64,000 nt of DNA from Hawksworthiomyces lignivorus. Its lineage: Eukaryota > Ascomycota > Sordariomycetes > Ophiostomatales > Ophiostomataceae. This document shows, one piece after another, positions 1 through 12,771 of this stretch (position 1 is the first letter of the stretch; the number at the start of each line of letters is the position of its first letter). Under the pieces are notes generated by a model. The model searched no databases. It saw only the letters and a list, made by a program, of their open reading frames with translations, and was not told where the DNA came from. The translations under genes were made by a program, and so were the position numbers. The stretch covers positions 27,572 through 91,571 of the forward strand of contig NTMA01000135.1 in the NCBI GenBank assembly GCA_002917075.1. The letters run 5' to 3'.

Positions 1-2105
1 GTGTCCACACCAACTGAGATGCAAAAAGAAGGCGGCCGCTGGCCTTTCGCCTTCTCAATAAAGCTCTCCGAGGGTTGGGTACTATTACGTATTGCTTAGC
101 TGCGAACCTCGCGCAACAGAGGGCGAATCATCGTGTGCTATTTGACGTGCCTTGCGATAGCAGAACGTAAGATATGAAAAAAACGCCTGGCAGCCTCGCC
201 AGCTTTGCGAACGATACGCCGACAAGCTCCGCCTTGCTTTCCAAGCTTCTCGTGCGCTATCTCGACCGATGGTCAGTAAGGCAGTACGCTGTAGTTTCGA
301 GCCCTCTGGAAAACAGCGCATTTTGCATCTCTCTCAGTCCATCCCTCTTTTTCTCTCTTTTTCTTCCCTAATACTGGGTATCGAGGTAGTACCTATTTCA
401 ATTCACATGGCCTGCAACTTGATCTCCCCCCAGATTCCCAGTCTAGCAGGAAACTGCGGATGCAACGTCGTTCTGGAGATCTTCTAGAGGCATTCTTTGT
501 TCTGTCCTCGGCAGCAAGTATAGTATGCATCTCTAGCGACAGCAAGCAGCGAGCTACGGCGTGTCCTCTTTACAGCTTACCCGTAGGCAGAATAGCCCAT
601 GACGCTCACCAAAACGTCATGGCGGGGTTGTGCCAATTTCTTAGCGGGGAAAGGCAGCACGAGCCAGCATTACAGAGCAAGGGAGACTCGGAGAGAGTAG
701 AGTCAGAGTCATAGAGTGCAAGTGTGTCAGGAAAGGAGCCACGGGAAGCCCATAGGCTTGGGAAAAACGCCAACAGAGGAAAGCAACTGACGGCATGGCG
801 CCTGCTTTTAAATCCTTGTAACTGTTCCCCGCCCTACGCCTTTTTGGGCGAAATTGTTAGCTGCTACCGCAGGTTTTTTAGCCAGATTCTGCGCAGCAGA
901 TGTACCCTTCTACCACGCCATTGCCTTCCAAATTCCCCGATGCACTCGGTGGCTCGCTTTCCCAAGGCGCAGGACACTGGTCTGAAAACACAGCCTTTCT
1001 CCATACATTGCCACTCCTTCTTCGCCTTCGTTGCTCGCATCTCTGATTGTTGATTTTTTATTTTTTATTTTATTTTTTTTGTAATCCTAAATTTCCCTCC
1101 CCAACTCGGCATTGCCAACCTCCCTCTGCCTCTTTTGTACTGTGGCATCCGCGGTTCGCCTTCTGCCTACACCAGTGGCATGCTCTGTTGCTGCTGCCCA
1201 TTTTAACTGTGAGACATCTGTTGCGCACGCAAGGTCTGCAATTTGTGTGGGCAAGAGCGACCTGACTGGAGCAGCCAAACCAAGTGCAAAAACCACGACT
1301 CACGACAGCCGGACCACCACCACCACCACCACCACCACCACCACCAGAAGAAAATCTTTTGCTGGTCCTACCTTCTTCGCCTGCAATTTCGTATTGTCCT
1401 TTATCAGATGCAGATAGAAGACTTCTAGCTTTTGTTTGCTTATTTCTTCTTCTTCTTTCCTCCCCTGCATACTTTTATTTCCTCTTTTCTACGTTCGTCA
1501 CTCCTTCCGTTTCTTCGCTGGTCGTGCCTGTTGAACTGAACGCTGGTGGCGCTTTCTTTCTTCCTTCCTATCTCGCCGCCTCGAGGCCCCTTCCCATTTG
1601 CTTCTTTCGTTCCTTCTCTTTCTTCGCGGAAGAGAGTCCAGCTCTGATCAGCAATGGTGAGTCCTTGCTCCTTTTTCTGTCTCTCCATTTCTTTCCGGGG
1701 AAGGAACTCGAGTTTCCTTCGGTCGAATTGCTCCTACCGTCATCATCCCATAGTGTGGCTATCACCGACTGCCTTGCTATCTCCTGTCCGTCTCCTCCCC
1801 TCACGCCAGCACTCTTCGAGTTGTGATCTATGTTCATCGCTTCTCATATCTTCACAAACGCTCTCTTCTCTGCCGCGTGCTTGTCACCTCTAGCTCTCCC
1901 TCAGGTCTTTCATGAACCACTTCCGGTTGCCAAGTCTTTTGTCCTCTTTCTTTCTTCTCTTCCCCTTGCCTTATTTCTTCCCCCCTCTGTGAAATTTACT
2001 GCTCGCGTCCAATCCTCCCAATTCGCCTCGACTCACTTCGTTTCCCATCCCCGTCTGCTTTTTGAGCCATCCCCATGCTCTACCGACCGCGTGAACTCGA
2101 CTAAC
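1..2105. other. Non-coding left flank and long pyrimidine-rich leader
   Basis: I see no convincing gene in the first 2.1 kb. All open frames are short and lack recognisable protein features. From about 1040 to 2100 the + strand is strongly C/T-rich, as is usual for promoters and 5' leaders of constitutively expressed filamentous-fungal genes, so this part is most likely the promoter and 5' UTR of the deubiquitinase gene that starts at 2106. Small upstream ATGs occur in this leader. Confidence 0.5.
1313..1345 (+). repeat. (ACC)n trinucleotide microsatellite
   Basis: Eleven uninterrupted ACC units lie inside the pyrimidine-rich leader upstream of the deubiquitinase. Read in any frame it gives a homopolymer run (His, Pro or Thr), which makes spurious open frames here look protein-like. 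Confidence 0.9.
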
Positions 2106-5100
2106 ATGGGCATTGCCCACCTCTTGCCGCAGGACACCAATCCCGACGCAGATGTACCCTACCCTATGGACACCGACGATGTCCAGCCGGCCCAGTATGC
2201 GAATGGCGCCTCAGACAAAGATTCCTCTACCGATTTAAATCCAGAAGCACAGCCAGACAATGCGGACCCTGAATCCGACCAACCCGCGGCCAATGATTGT
2301 ACGTCCATTTCTCTCAAGGCGACGATCCCCCGCACAGTCTCCCCAGTACCCGCGCGTGTCTTCGCTGTCCCATTGCTGTAACCATTATGCTGATTGTGTT
2401 CGAATCTAGTCGAGGCTATCAAGGAGCTCGTTCTCACTCCTCTGGTAGAGGAGCCTCCTATACTAGACGACGTCATCGATACTTGGACAGTAGAGCAGTG
2501 GCGGTCACTGCATAAGAAGGAGCATGGCCCTGTCTTCCAGGCTGGTGGATATCCTTGGTATGCGATCCTGAGCTCCTGAGATCAAACAGCTTCTTAAATG
2601 GCAGCATGCGATAGATAAACTGACACGGGCTCCGTCTTCTTTGTCCAGGCGTATCTTACTATTCCCCTATGGCAACAACGTCGACTACTGTTCAGTCTAT
2701 CTCGAGCATGGCTTTGACCCCAAAGAAGTTCCTGACGACTGGGTGTGCTGCGTGCAGTTTTCCCTGGTGCTATGGAACCCGAACGATCCTCTCATCTATG
2801 CACACCACACCGCCCACCACCGCTTCACAAAGGAGGAGGGAGATTGGGGTTTCACGCGGTTCGTCGAACTGCGGAAGATGGTCCATAAGTGGGAGAACCG
2901 GAACCGGCCCATGCTCGAGAACGAGTCCGTGAACATCACCGCGTATGTTCGTGTCGTCGAAGACGAGACCGGTGCGCTGTGGCACAGCTTCGCCAATTAC
3001 GACTCAAAGAAGGAGACCGGCTATGTTGGTCTGAGAAACCAGGGCGCCACATGCTACCTCAATTCCCTTCTGCAGTCCCTCTTTGTCACAAATGCCTTCC
3101 GCAAGGTGAGCCTCCATGTTCTGTGTGCTGCTTCTGCTGCTCCACGTGTCCGTAATTCCTGCCCGCTGACACTCGTTATTCACCACCTTAGGCTATCTAT
3201 GACATCCCTACCGAGGCCGAGGAGAGCCTCAGCAACAGCGCATACACTTTACAGCGACTGTTCTACCAATTGCAGACATCACATACCGACGTCAGCACAA
3301 ACGAGCTCACAAAGTCGTTCGGCTGGCAGTCAAAACACATCTACATGCAACAGGACGTCCAAGAACTGTGCCGCAAACTCATGGAGCGGATGGAAGTGAA
3401 GATGAAGGGAACGCCCACCGAAAATCTCCTCGCTGAGATTTTCAGCGGGAAAGTCAAGACTTACATCTCATGTGTCAATGTCGAGTACGAGTCGAGCCGC
3501 ATCGAGGATTTCTGGGACATCCAGCTCAATGTCACCGGAAACAAGGACCTGCAGGCCAGTTTCGAAGACTACATCAGCGTGGAGAGAATGGACGGCGAAA
3601 ACAAGTACTTTGCAGGCGATAAGTACCAGCTGCAGGACGCTAACAAGGGCGTGATCTTTCAGAGTTTCCCTGATGTTCTGCACCTGCAGTTAAAGCGCTT
3701 CCTCTACGACTACTACAAAGACGCTCCCATCAAAGTCAATGACCGCCACGAATTCCCGGAAGTGATTGACCTCTCACCGTACCTGGCAGAGGATGCCGAC
3801 CGTTCAGAACCCTGGACGTATCAGCTTCACGGCGTCCTCGTCCACAGCGGAGAGCTGGATGCGGGCCATTACTATGCATTCTTGAAGCCAAACAAGGACG
3901 GCTGGTTCTACAAATATGATGATGAAAAGGTCACAAGGGCCACAAAACGCGAAGTCTTGGAAGAGAATTACGGCGGAACCTTCCCTCCGCTTCACAACCC
4001 CTATATGCGTCAAGGGACGACTAGGAAATCGCCTTTGATGCGCCCAAATAGCGCGTACATGTTGGTCTACATTCGCCAGTCTCGAGTCGACAAGATCTTG
4101 ACTCCTGTCACAGAAACTGACATTCCTGAGCACATTCGTACGTTAATTTATCCCCCAAAAGTTGATTGTCTTTAACTCTCTGTATTTTATATTGCAAGTT
4201 TTGCGTATCATCCACTAACACCGTGCTAGACAGCCGGTTTTTGGAAGAGGACGCAGCGCGGGAGGCAAAGCGGAAGGAGCGTGACGAGCAGCATCTCTAT
4301 ATTGGAATCAAAGTCATCACCAATGAAACCTTCCAGCAACATTCCGGCTTCGACCTTACGAATTTTGACGCCCCCCCTGACTCAGACCCTGCTGCACCTC
4401 GGATATTTAGGGTATTGAGAGCGATGACCGTACAGGAAGCCATCGCCTTGATTGCTACCGATATGGAGCAAGACCCAAGGAGAGTCCGGCTCTGGCTGAT
4501 GGTTAACCGCCAAAACAAGACAGTCCGACCAGACCAGCCGATTATGGATGTGCACTTGACTGTCGAGGAGACGTACATGCGAATCTCGTCCCACAGAGAC
4601 AATATGCTTCGCGTATGGGCTGAGGTTGCAGATGAAATAGGCCCAGATGGTGACCCAATCTGGCCGGCGTTCCAGAGCCAGCCCAATGGCCAGGTGGTTC
4701 GAAATGATCTGATTGTCCTCTTCCTTAAATATTTTGACGCCGAGACACAGTCCATAAGGGGAGTTGGTCACGTTTACCTAGGCAAAGAAAAGAAGGTCGA
4801 AGAACTTTTCCCTATCATCATGAAGAAGATGGGATGGGGGGAGAAGCTTCCGGATAGCGAGAAGCTGCTGCTTTGGGAGGAAATCAAGCCCAACATGATC
4901 GAGGCGCTCAAGTCCAAGCAGTCATTGAAGGCCGCAGAGCTACAAGATGGCGATATCGTCTGCTTCCAACGATTCTCTGATAAAAAATCATCAGAGCGCT
5001 CTTTCCTGGACAAGAAGCTGACTAGCGACAAGGCATCCGACAAGGCCAGCCCTAAGAAGTGGGACTACTTCACCGACGCCAAAAGCTATTACGAGTTTCT

Positions 5101-6242
5101 GCTCAACAAGAGGGTGCTTCAGTTCATGCCTCACCCAACACGATGCAGCGCCGACGAGTATCCTCCTTTCGAGATGGTCTTGAACATCCGCATGACGTAT
5201 GACCAACTGTCTGAACGGGTAGGAAGCCAGCTTCAAGTTGATCCGACTCACTTGCGCTTCTATACTGTGAACAACAATGCGTCGGGAAGCCCTAGGACTG
5301 TTGTGAAGCGCAGCGTAGCCCAGAACCTCAACACAATCCTCAGTCCACAAGGCTATGCAACACTGGGAACGTCGCAGAGGTCAGATTCTCTGTACTTTGA
5401 GGTGCTAGAAATGAGCCTTGCGGAATTGGAGACGAAGAAGGGAATTCGGCTGCTCCTCCTCAGCGATGGAATAACTAAAGATGTGAGATTCCTTTCGTCT
5501 TCTTTTTTCTTCTACTTTTCTCGTCCCTCTTTACTAACATGTGTTTTTCCCTTTTCAGGAGTCCTTCGATCTGTTTGTGAGCAAGAACAGCAACACAGAA
5601 GATCTCATCCAGGCTCTGATCCGCAAGGCCAAGATCCCAGACGAAGTAGAAGGTGGCAAGATGCGTATATACGAAACGAGCGGGTTGAAGTTCTCACGGA
5701 TTCTGTCGCGCGACTATCCAGTTCTTAGTTTGAACGATTACTCTCAGTTGATTGCTGAGCGGATCCCAACTGAAGAGCTTGATGCCGAGGACAACCAGAC
5801 AATCCAGGTCTTCCACTTCCACAACGATCCGAGCAAGGTGCACGGAATACCATTCCGGTTCCTGCTCAAGGAGGTACGCTAATCCTTCTATTGCATATCT
5901 GCGAGATGAAAGATCTGAGCTGACTTATTGGAAACTAGGGTGAACTGTTTTCGGAAACCAAGAAGCGGCTGGAGAAGAGGACTGGCTACAAGGGCAAGAG
6001 TTTCGAGAAAATCAAATTTGCCCTTGTACGACGCATGCCTTACTCAAAACCCCAGTACCTCGAAGATGGTGAGTTCATATCTTCCGATCCCGAATAGCTT
6101 CTAATTGTTCCTAATATGCTGACGATCTGTAGATGACATCTTGTGGGACTTTACAAGCCAGGAAGATGACTTCCTTGGCTTGGACCATGTCGATAGATCA
6201 AGAGGCCTGCGCAATGGCATTGAAGATCTATTCCTTCAGTAA
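2106..6242 (+). CDS. USP7/Ubp15-type ubiquitin carboxyl-terminal hydrolase
   Basis: Predicted 1183-aa cysteine protease that removes ubiquitin from proteins, orthologous to human USP7/HAUSP and yeast Ubp15. I join eight exons in phase: 2106-2298, 2410-2557, 2649-3105, 3192-4137, 4230-5482, 5559-5873, 5939-6068 and 6133-6242; all introns begin GT and end AG, and intron 5 has a CTAAC branch site. Domain order is an acidic N-terminus (1-65), a MATH/TRAF domain (about 85-225), the USP catalytic core, then long ubiquitin-like C-terminal repeats. The Cys box [12 protein letters not shown] puts the nucleophile at Cys249 and the His box DAGHYYAF gives His492, close to their positions in USP7. The start ATG follows a pyrimidine-rich leader and gives the usual family length. 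It is convergent with the CID/RS gene. Identification is firm; exact splice sites are inferred. Confidence 0.93.
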
Positions 6243-6608
6243 AGCAGGCCAGCACGGTGTCTAGGAACAAAGGTGAGGTAGTGTACGTGGTACGATGTAA
6301 AGAGTTTTTGCGAGGCGAAGAGGAATAAAGAGGGATAAGACCTAAAAATGTGCAGTTAGAGTATCATACCAGTAAAATATGTTTACCATTATATTTCCAA
6401 GATTCAGCGTTTCTACGTCATTCTGCGCCCCATTACCTTGCCATTACATTTGTAAACTGGTTTTATTATCTCTGACTGAGTCTTGGTAAAGCGCCATCTC
6501 TGCTATTTGGCTCTAACAGAGAAGAGCATGCTTTCCATAATAGACCTGCAACACATCCAAGAATATATCTTACATTTCATCTGACATCTGCCATGTGCCT
6601 TCCGGCTT
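6243..6608. terminator. Convergent 3' flanks with AATAAA signal
   Basis: This gap separates the 3' ends of the deubiquitinase (+) and the CID/RS gene (-). AATAAA at 6324-6329 lies 82 bp past the deubiquitinase stop and is a likely poly(A) signal. The rest is AT-rich with no coding potential. Confidence 0.5.
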
Positions 6609-9014
6609 TTACCATCCCCGGGATCCGCCCCAGCCCCCTCGTCCTCTACCTTGTCCAGACGGGTACCCTTGTGGTGGAGGGTTTCTCTGTTGCTGCTGCT
6701 GCTGATATGGAGGTGGCACAGGTGGTTGGAGTGGGACAGCACTGGGATCCGCAGGCGGCCAGCCTCCGGTCCAGGCCAAGCCGCCGCCGCCGACCGGAGG
6801 GGGAGGCACAGGCCCGGCTGCGGCAAGCCACGGCAGCTGGCCTCCCATGGCCTGCGGCGGTGGGGGTGGCGGCGGGGGCGGCCAAGGGCCTTGGTAGTTG
6901 GGCGGGGGTGGTGGCGGTGGGATGAAGGGGAACGCTGCGGCGCCATGTTGCAGCGGCAGCACAGGGATCGGGGGGAAGGGAATATTTTGCGGGTGAGAGT
7001 ATGCGTTGGGGAACGGCTGTGGCGGCGGTGCAGGCGAGTGCCTCCTGTGCCCCTCTTTCGCCGGTGACTTGGAGTACCGATCCCGCGCGCGGTACCGTGG
7101 CGACCGGGACCGAGACCAGGATCGAGACCGCGACCGCGACTGGTCTCTGCTGCGGTTATAGCCGTCGCCATGCCGCGAGTAGCCCTCGTTGTGGCGGCGG
7201 TCGTGCTGCTGGCGAGGATGGTCGCGGCTTTCGTCTCGGCCGCGGGACGATGGCGATTTGGGCGAGAGATCGCGGTCGCGGTCGCGGTCGCGGTCTCTGC
7301 CCCGGTAGCTGTGCGAAGACGAGTGCGGAGGCGACCGCGATCTGGAGAGGCCCTTGGAGCCTCTGTGGCGGTCACGGCCGGGGACGTGCAGCCGGGAGCG
7401 ATCGTGGCTGTGGCTGCGGCTGCGGCTGCGACTCCGACTGCGACTGCGGCTCCAGCTCCGGCTGCGGCCTCGGCTACCGTTCTGCGGAGACGACATCCGG
7501 CGCTTTTTGAACGCAGGCCGCGACGACGTGGAGCGGCTCCGGTCTGTCTGTCTGCTGCGGCTTCGGCTCTCGCTGCGGTCGCGACTGCGACTGCGGCTGC
7601 GGCTGTGCCGCCGTGCGCGGTCGGGGCTGTACGAAGAGGAGCGGCTGCCTGGGGAAGACAGGCGGTCTGCCCCTCTGGGCGGCTGCTGTAGGCGGCGGAC
7701 GTCGGCGGCAGCGGCAGGCCGCTCGCTCCTGCCGTCGCCCCCCAGCTTGCCCGCGCGCTGCCGGCTGCGCCGATCCTTCATCTTCTTGCAGAAGGCGCGC
7801 GACCAGCCGTAGTAGGTGTCGCCGCCGAGCACCTCGCCGGTGAAGACGTCGATCTCGATGCGCTCGCCCATGGCGTCGACGCTGAACGCGGCGTCGTCCG
7901 CCTCGTCGGCGGCGTCGGCGTCTTCGTTTCCGCCGCCTCCGCTGCCCCCCTTCTTGCGGAAGATGCGGTCCACGTCGGCAAGCACCTTGCGCACGCTCTC
8001 GACCAGGGCCGGGTCCGCCGGACCGGGGCTGAACTGCAACGGCTTGATGGTGGCCGGGTTGATGGGCCGCGTGGAGTTGGGCTCCAGCACAGCCAGCCAG
8101 TTGGCGGCCGGCAGGTCGTACCACGGCGTGGCCGGGTCGCCGTGGGTCGCCGGCAGCAGGAACGGCGCCTCCTTTGGTGGTAGCTGCTGTTGCTTGCTCT
8201 GCTGCTGTTTCTGTTGCTGTGCCTGTTGCTGCTGCTGAGCCGCCTCTTGCTCCTCTGCCAGCCGCTGCCCCTCGTCGGCTGCGGCCCGCAGCTGGGCCAG
8301 GACCGCGTCGTCAAAGTAGCCCTTGTCGGCCCACAGACCCAGCAGGGCGCGGACCTTGGCGAGCTGCTTGGGCGCGCGGGCAAACGACGCGGCGCTCCGC
8401 ACGAGCGGCGCCGCATACGGCGCGATGGCGGCCGCGAACGTCTGGTCATGGTCGCGGAAGGTGGTGTGGAAGAGGATGTCGTTGACGACGTAAAGGAGGT
8501 GCAGGCGCCTGCGGCGCGCTGATGTCGGCTTGCTGCTGCCAACCGGCTGGGAGGCAGAAGCAGGGGCGGCGGCTGGCGCAGTAAACGAGCCGGCCAGCGC
8601 GGCCAGATATTTTCCGAGTGCTGTTGTTCTTGCTGATGAGCGGGCCACGTGACGCAGCACCCATTGCTTGCATTTCTATATAGAGACAAAAAAGAGGACC
8701 ACGCAAAACCAGCCGCCAGAAGCAGCCAACGCCCAATAAAAAACCTTTAGTTGCAGCTCAACCAGAAGGGACGCGGACAGGACGGGAGTGCGGTAGAAAG
8801 GGGGGGCAGCAGAAGAGAGCGGTGCAGGCAGAGAGAGAGAGTGTGTGTGTGAGTGTCAAACCTGAACATTGGCTGGCGAGCAACGCGTGGTGGCCAAGCT
8901 CAGCAAGCCGTGGAATTCGTCAATGTCGTCGCGCGAGCAGGGCGCAGGGTCCGCGCGGAACAGCACGGCCGAGAGCGCGGCCTTGGCGATGGCCAGTTCG
9001 GCCGTGGCCGCCAT
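6609..9014 (-). CDS. CID (RPR) domain RS-rich RNA-processing protein, CHERP-like
   Basis: Predicted 739-aa nuclear protein in two exons, 9014-8862 and 8675-6609, with a 186-bp intron holding a GA/GT microsatellite. The junction restores a continuous CID helix bundle (about residues 1-175, with motifs KCKQWVLRH and LLYVVNDILFHT), the fold that binds the phosphorylated C-terminal domain of RNA polymerase II. A Gln-rich stretch follows (about 195-225), then a conserved segment with WYDLPAANW, a long Arg-Ser/Asp repeat domain, and a Pro-rich tail ending in RGRGGWGGSRGW. Metazoan CHERP pairs a CID with RS and Pro-rich regions and works in splicing; no SWAP or G-patch domain is seen here, so the orthology is loose. 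The donor GTTTGA is non-consensus. Low complexity produces long spurious antisense frames. Confidence 0.82.
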
Positions 9015-9770
9015 TGTGAGTGTGTCTGTGCTATGGGTGTTGTAGTGCTGTCATAGAGCTAGAGAAGGAAAGCCCATGACTTCACCGCCTGTGGGTATCG
9101 GTAGCGGGGTACAGCAGTCGAAGCATGTGTGACGTAGTGGGAAAGGCGAAGCTGAGAGTGGAAAGCTGCTCAGCCCGGCGACTTTGAAGACGCAGAGCAG
9201 CTTCAGATGTGGACAAATTAGGACTAGCTCCCAGGATTATTTTTGTGGGGCTAATCGTTGAGGACAACTGCTGAAGAGACGGAAGCTGATTGGCTAGCCT
9301 GCTGTAACCGAAAATGGCCGTCATCTCTTCATGAAGAGCATTTTGTCTTGTGCTTCCGACGTCATCTCTTTGGATCTTGCTAGGATCATTCAATTGTGGC
9401 TCATATTGTTACGGGATGTCGCGGATTCTACAAGTATCATGTGAATATGTTTCTGGTCACTGGTTGGACATCTGAAAGGCAAAAATGGTAGCGTTGCAGC
9501 ACTCCGAACGACCGTGTCTTGTCCCAGTTGATTTTCCCTTCTACATAATTACATTTTGAGTAAAGACAGAGAGAAAGAAAGGCCGATTGATCCCATACAC
9601 TTACGTTGTTGTCTCTTCTTTCCCTTCCGCATCAATAAAAACGTGAAATCATATGCATATCAAAACATGAGCCATAAGCCGACACGAGCGTAGCCTAGCT
9701 TCCAGACTCCAATCTATGTGACAATCTTGACCGGCTCCATACGGAAGAAGCTTGCCTGTCCGCCTCTGGT
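9015..9770. other. Intergenic region
   Basis: This gap holds the promoter of the CID/RS gene (to its right on the - strand) and the 3' flank of the DUF4748 gene. I see no coding potential. AATAAA-like sequence near 9632 is on the strand opposite to the flanking genes. Confidence 0.5.
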
Positions 9771-10467
9771 CTAAGAAAATCTGTCTCCTTTTGGACTTCT
9801 AAATGGCGCACTGGCTTCGTACTTGCTCTTCTCCAGTACCTGCTGCGCCTCTGTCGTCGGAGCGTGTCGGGTTGGTGCTGGATCTGCACTTGTTTCTTGG
9901 CTCGGCGAGCCGACCGTGTCTGTCCTCGCCGGAGACGTGAAGTTTCCGCCGTTGTTCTCCAGCGCATCAATCATGGACTTCTTGCGGCGCTGCTCGTTGA
10001 GCCGGGCCTGGCGGTCGGCGTTGATGCTGCGCTTCGCAAAGACGTAAGCGACGCCGCCAGCTGCATGGATATTGGTCAGTGAGAAAGAATTGGCATGATC
10101 CCCTGCGCAACAATTCGAGAATCGGGAGTGACAGAGGGGGAAGCTGGCGGGAAGCAAAAGAGAAGCTTCCATGGGAAAGCGTACCAAGGCAGAGAGAGCC
10201 CCATCCGAGCCTATCCAGAGCCTTCCAGTTAGCTATGCGAGTCAAGAGGACGGCGGACTTATGTGACCAAGACGCAGCCTACAAGAAATAAAACAAAAAG
10301 GGAACTTGACATACCAGAAAGATCTTGCCTGTTCCGCAAGCAAAGGAGAATCCGAAGGTTAGCAGTTGTCGGCGCAACAGCGTCGGCGCAAGGGATGCCG
10401 TCGCCTCAAGGTACTACTGGAAAAAAAGTATGGCAGAGGACTCTGAAGGTGAGCTTACGGTATTCAT
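9771..10467 (-). CDS. Small fungal DUF4748-type protein, probably mitochondrial
   Basis: Predicted 163-aa protein. The confident part is exon 10060-9771, encoding AGGVAYVFAKRSINADRQAR and the C-terminus KYEASAPFRSPKGDRFS; this hydrophobic segment followed by a basic, charged helix and a conserved GDRFS end is the pattern of fungal DUF4748 proteins. Exon 10278-10185 supplies the hydrophobic part before it and joins in phase through GTACGC...GCAG. Upstream exons 10413-10315 and 10467-10459 give an in-frame ATG and a basic N-terminus, but the first intron is only 45 bp and its acceptor CAGTAG is ambiguous. The single membrane-spanning segment after a basic N-terminus fits a small inner-membrane mitochondrial protein; function is unknown. 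Confidence 0.6.
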
Positions 10468-10957
10468 AATTGCAGTTGAATTGAAAATAACTCTGACGTG
10501 AGTAGGGAGGTAAGAATAGAGATTTGTTGCCGAAGCTGAGTGTGGGACTCGTTCAAAGAAACGAGAGAGAAAAAAAAAAGAGCAGCAAAAGCTGAATAGC
10601 GCAGAAGGGTGGAATAAAGTCGGCATCGTCTTATAGCAGCAATCATCAAAGTGACAGGGCCATTACGGGAGGCATTTGGTGGTATTACTTAGTACTACGC
10701 AGGGCATGCGGTAGCAAATGTGGGGCCATTTTAGGTGTTATTTGCCTCTGTAAGAAATCATGATGTGGGGTCACGTGTAGCTCTTCCGGCTTCGACCGAC
10801 ACTCATCGCAGCCGAACGCTTTTCGTGGTTGAGCAGTCTCTCGTGCGCTGCAGAGACCAGGGCTGCGCTTTTGATGGGCTGATAAGTGGTTCGTCGTTAA
10901 TCACACGAGAAGATGGGATGGATGGATTATTTATATTGAATTATACATATATGAGGG
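10468..10957. other. Intergenic region
   Basis: Contains the promoter of the DUF4748 gene and the 3' flank of the L-rhamnose dehydrogenase gene, both on the - strand. No gene seen. Confidence 0.5.
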
Positions 10958-12082
10958 TTATTGTAAGTTTACAAAGAGACCGCCATCTACCAGAAGTTCT
11001 GCTCCAGTCTGTTGCAAGCGGCTTGTCAGCAATAGAGATGCAATGTGCCGCCCTCATCTTCACATTGTCATGAGATGAAGACGAAGAGACAAAGAGAATA
11101 GCGGGAAGGAAGAGAAAATAGGAGAAGAGAAAAAGGATGAAAAAAGGAGTGAAAAAAAAAGAAAAAAAAAAAAAAAAAGGGACGAGGCAGGGACAGGAAA
11201 ACGTACCACAAAGCCGCTCAGCTCGTTGCTGGCGAGGAACACGGCCGGGCCGGCCAAGTCGTGCGGCTGGCCGAGGCGGCGGAGGGGGGTGCGGCCCTCG
11301 ACGTACGTGCGCTTTTCGCCGTCGGCGAGGTCGACGTCGTTGAGCTGGGTGCGGATGGTGCCGGGCAGCAGCGAGTTGCAGCGGATGTTGTAGGGCCCGA
11401 GCGCGATGGCGCAAGACTGCATGAGGCTCTTGACGCCGGCCTTGGTGGGCGTGTAGTGCGTCTGGCCGCCGCCGCCCACGAGCGCCGAGATGGAGCTGAT
11501 GCCGATGATGGACCCGCCGGGCGGCGACTGGTGCAGCGCCATCTGCCGGCCCGCCGCCTGCGTCGCGTAGAACGCCCCCGACAGGTTCGTCGCCACCGTG
11601 TGCTCGAACAGCCCCGGCTGCAGCGTCAGGAACTCGGCAAACTCGCACACGCCCGCGTTGCTCACAAACACGTCTAGCCGCCCAAACGCCGCCACGATCG
11701 CTGCCACCAGGTCCAGCCCCGTCTGCGGCTTGGAGATGTCGCCCGCCACAAACACAACCCGGCTCGCCAAGTCCGTCTCGCCGCTCGCCGCCGCCGCCGC
11801 CACGATGGCGCCGGCCTCCTCGCGGAAGCTCTTTAGGGGGGCCTCGTCGCCGGCCCCGCCCAGGTGGTTGATGCCCACCTTGGCACCCTGCCGCAGGTAC
11901 TCGAGGGCGATGGCCTGTTTTTCATGAGGACGAGGTTAGAAAACGAGCGTGATTCGTAGAGATGTGGCAGGCGCTTCTTCTGCTCTGAACCAGCGCAGCG
12001 CGCGGAGACGCACCCGTCCAATGCCCGTCAGGCCGCCGGTGATGCCGGCCACCTTGCCCAAGAGCAGCTGGGGAGGAGCCAT
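10958..12082 (-). CDS. lraA: L-rhamnose 1-dehydrogenase (SDR family)
   Basis: Predicted 275-aa short-chain dehydrogenase in three exons: 12082-12014, 11914-11207 and 11008-10958. It should oxidise L-rhamnose to L-rhamnono-1,4-lactone with NAD(P)+, the first step of the non-phosphorylating fungal L-rhamnose pathway. Visible features are the nucleotide-binding motif TGGLTGIG (15-22), VSNAGVCEF, the catalytic Ser near 164, and YTPTK (Tyr177, Lys181). The C-terminus LLVDGGLFVNLQ and the segment IIGISSISALVGG match my recollection of the characterised Scheffersomyces RHA1 and Aspergillus LraA proteins far better than generic SDRs. The last intron (11206-11009) contains a poly(T)-rich tract on the coding strand. 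A GH78 rhamnosidase and a sugar transporter lie 22-26 kb away. The substrate is inferred from similarity only. Confidence 0.85.
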
Positions 12083-12771
12083 GTTTCAGTACTTGGTTGC
12101 TTGGCTTTCTTTTTTGATGGTAGTCGGCTACGTTCTCTTCAGGTTTTGCCCGCGAATTATTACAAGAACCAGCCAGCAAGGAAAAAACAAGTACAGTTGT
12201 GCAAATTGATTCTCGTCCATAGCTGGTTGCCGCGGCCTCTTTATTGCTGCCAATATGAGCTACGCGGAGTGGGGTTGCCCCCAGAGGAGCATCTCCGCTG
12301 GCTATAGCGCTCTGCTAAACTCTTCCTCTCTCTGCACCGTAAACGCCGCCTCACTGTTTGCAAAGCTCCACAGACGCTTTTGCTGCTGTTGCTAGAGTTT
12401 TCTCGCGTTAATGGTGACCCGAGTTTAAATCCTTTTTGTTAATTCTCGGCCTATCTTTGCTGCCAATGGCGAAAGACTTGGCTCGCCACAGCGCTTAGCT
12501 GAACTATCACGATCACGATCACGATTTTTACATAGTCGTTGGTGCCCAATTCATCAAAGGGTGCATTAAAATTACTGGTTTCGCTCATCCAACTGCGCAG
12601 CCTTAATGGCAAAAATTCAACTTAAAACTTGGGCAGAAGTCACGCTTGCATCACCAGCTGCATCTGGCTTGCTTGCACTCTGAGACTTGGTAAATTTGTT
12701 GCTATCAACGCATATCTTGTCAAGCGTACACACAGACGGGACCGTCAAGAATTTGATATGGCAAAGCTGAA
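12083..12771. other. Intergenic region with (ATCACG)3 repeat
   Basis: This is the promoter of the rhamnose dehydrogenase and the 3' flank of the DUF1996 gene. A short ATCACG triplicate repeat lies at about 12506-12525. No gene seen. Confidence 0.5.

Noticed and set aside
1284..1826. Open frame with a poly-Pro run in the leader of the deubiquitinase
   Set aside because: The frame is created by the (ACC)n repeat and C/T-rich leader; composition is that of translated pyrimidine tract.
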